64,000 bases of DNA from CAVQNQ01 sp963714205 (GTDB taxonomy: Bacteria > Acidobacteriota > Terriglobia > Bryobacterales > Bryobacteraceae): the NCBI GenBank assembly GCA_963714205.1, contig CAVQNQ010000004.1, positions 248,001 to 312,000 on the forward strand, read 5' to 3'. A model generated the notes under the pieces. It made no database searches, was not told where the DNA came from, and worked only from the letters and a program-made list of their open reading frames with translations. This document shows, one piece after another, positions 63,364 through 64,000 of the stretch. A program made the translations under genes and the position numbers. Position 1 is the first letter of the stretch; the number at the start of each line of letters is the position of its first letter.

Positions 63364-64000
63364 ATGCTGCGAGTTCGTTTTGCGCCCTCTCCGACGGGCT
63401 TTCTGCACATCGGAAGCGCGCGCACCTTCATCTTTAACTGGCTCTTTGCCCGGCGCCACGGCGGCGTCATGATCTTGCGCATCGACGATACCGATGTCGA
63501 GCGCAACACCGAGGCCTCCCTAAGCTCTATCTTCGACGGGCTGGGCTGGCTCGACCTGGGATGGGACGAACTGTACAAGCAATCCGAACGCCTCGCCCTC
63601 CACCGCCAGTTCGCCGATGCCATTTTCCAGAAGGGTCTGGCTTACCGCGACTTCACCCCCGCCGGCGCGGCCGCCGATCTGGATCGCTCCGGTGCCGCCA
63701 CCTGGCTCTTCAACGCCGGCATGCGCCATCTATCGCGCGAGGAAAGCGACCGCCGGGCCGCCGCCGGCGAGCCGTTCGCGCTGCGCTTCCGCGTCCCGCG
63801 CGACACCCCGCGCCACATCCGTTTCGATGACGCCGTCTACGGCGAGCAATCCAAATCCACCGCCGATATCGAGGACTTCGCGCTCCTGCGCAGCGACCGC
63901 ATGCCCACCTACCACCTGGGCTCCTGCGCCGACGATGTGGATCTCCGCATCAGCCACATCATCCGCGGCCAGGATCACCTGACCAACACCTTCAAGCACG
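63364..64000 (+). CDS. gltX: Glutamyl-tRNA synthetase, 3' end outside window
   Basis: Start of a class I synthetase: MLRVRFAPSPTGFLHIGSAR carries the HIGH motif as HIGS. LRIDDTDVERNTEASLSSIF and ISHIIRGQDHLTNTFKH follow. The KMSKS motif and anticodon domain lie beyond the window edge. The enzyme charges tRNA-Glu (one such tRNA is at 24.6 kb). ATG at 63364; the frame is open to the end. Confidence 0.92.
   Translation, partial: MLRVRFAPSPTGFLHIGSARTFIFNWLFARRHGGVMILRIDDTDVERNTEASLSSIFDGLGWLDLGWDELYKQSERLALHRQFADAIFQKGLAYRDFTPAGAAADLDRSGAATWLFNAGMRHLSREESDRRAAAGEPFALRFRVPRDTPRHIRFDDAVYGEQSKSTADIEDFALLRSDRMPTYHLGSCADDVDLRISHIIRGQDHLTNTFKH

Overview
The window is high-GC DNA from a Gram-negative soil-type bacterium. 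The outer-membrane porin, OmpA-type protein, Tat-dependent enzymes, DUF3108 and DUF192 proteins, the histone H1-like Lys/Ala-rich protein and the many paralogous two-component systems fit an Acidobacteria lineage of the Bryobacter/Solibacter kind. That assignment is an inference from gene style, not a phylogeny.

Layout. 1-7.3 kb: a response regulator / sensor kinase / response regulator trio, a histone H1-like protein, a membrane HExxH protein, an isoprenylcysteine-methyltransferase-like protein and a carotenoid-desaturase-like flavoprotein. 7.3-19.5 kb: an accessory island. It holds remnants of transposases (integrase-type C-terminus, IS21 IstB) and of a serine recombinase, a family of GC-rich two-hairpin repeats, a long inverted repeat pair, an HNH protein, the mobile mystery protein A/B pair (HTH regulator plus Fic protein) with an elaborate operator, an XRE regulator, a DUF932-type phage/plasmid protein and an unrecognised 378-residue protein. 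19.5-22.6 kb: a degenerate sensor kinase joined to a cobalamin-binding protein with photoreceptor-type motifs. 22.6-24.7 kb: a gene-poor stretch ending at tRNA-Glu, whose 3' end is repeated 1.4 kb away. 25-35 kb: a tightly overlapped surface-polysaccharide operon (rfbA, rfbC-like, rfbB, four glycosyltransferase genes, one fused to a methyltransferase, DUF3108 protein, ABC-2 exporter permease with a fused beta-sandwich domain). 35-39.5 kb: DedA protein and a PhoB-PhoR-PhoB-like set. 39.6-41.9 kb: a biotin-dependent carboxyltransferase cluster. 42-55 kb: flavoprotein, phosphodiesterase, M1 peptidase, OmpA-type protein, carbohydrate porin, and a hybrid transporter (PstS-like binding protein with NitT/TauT-type permease and ATPase). 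55-64 kb: glycogen phosphorylase, a histidine-utilisation operon (ftcD-hutU-hutI), an MBL-fold hydrolase and the start of gltX.

How parts connect. The polysaccharide operon makes a dTDP-sugar, assembles it with several GT4/GT1-type enzymes and exports the product. Two 11-bp-phased Pho-box-like repeats, one before the second PhoB-like regulator and one before the PstS-like gene, suggest both loci belong to one phosphate-starvation regulon. The hut genes convert urocanate to glutamate and feed one-carbon units to folate; hutH is not in the window.

Data quality. Seven otherwise well-conserved genes each carry one single-base frameshift (near 4120, 4413, 11613, 21080, 37553, 51555 and 54600). 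Restoring the frame gives normal lengths and clean gene boundaries each time. Residual assembly indels are the simplest explanation, so I annotate the restored extents and flag each one.
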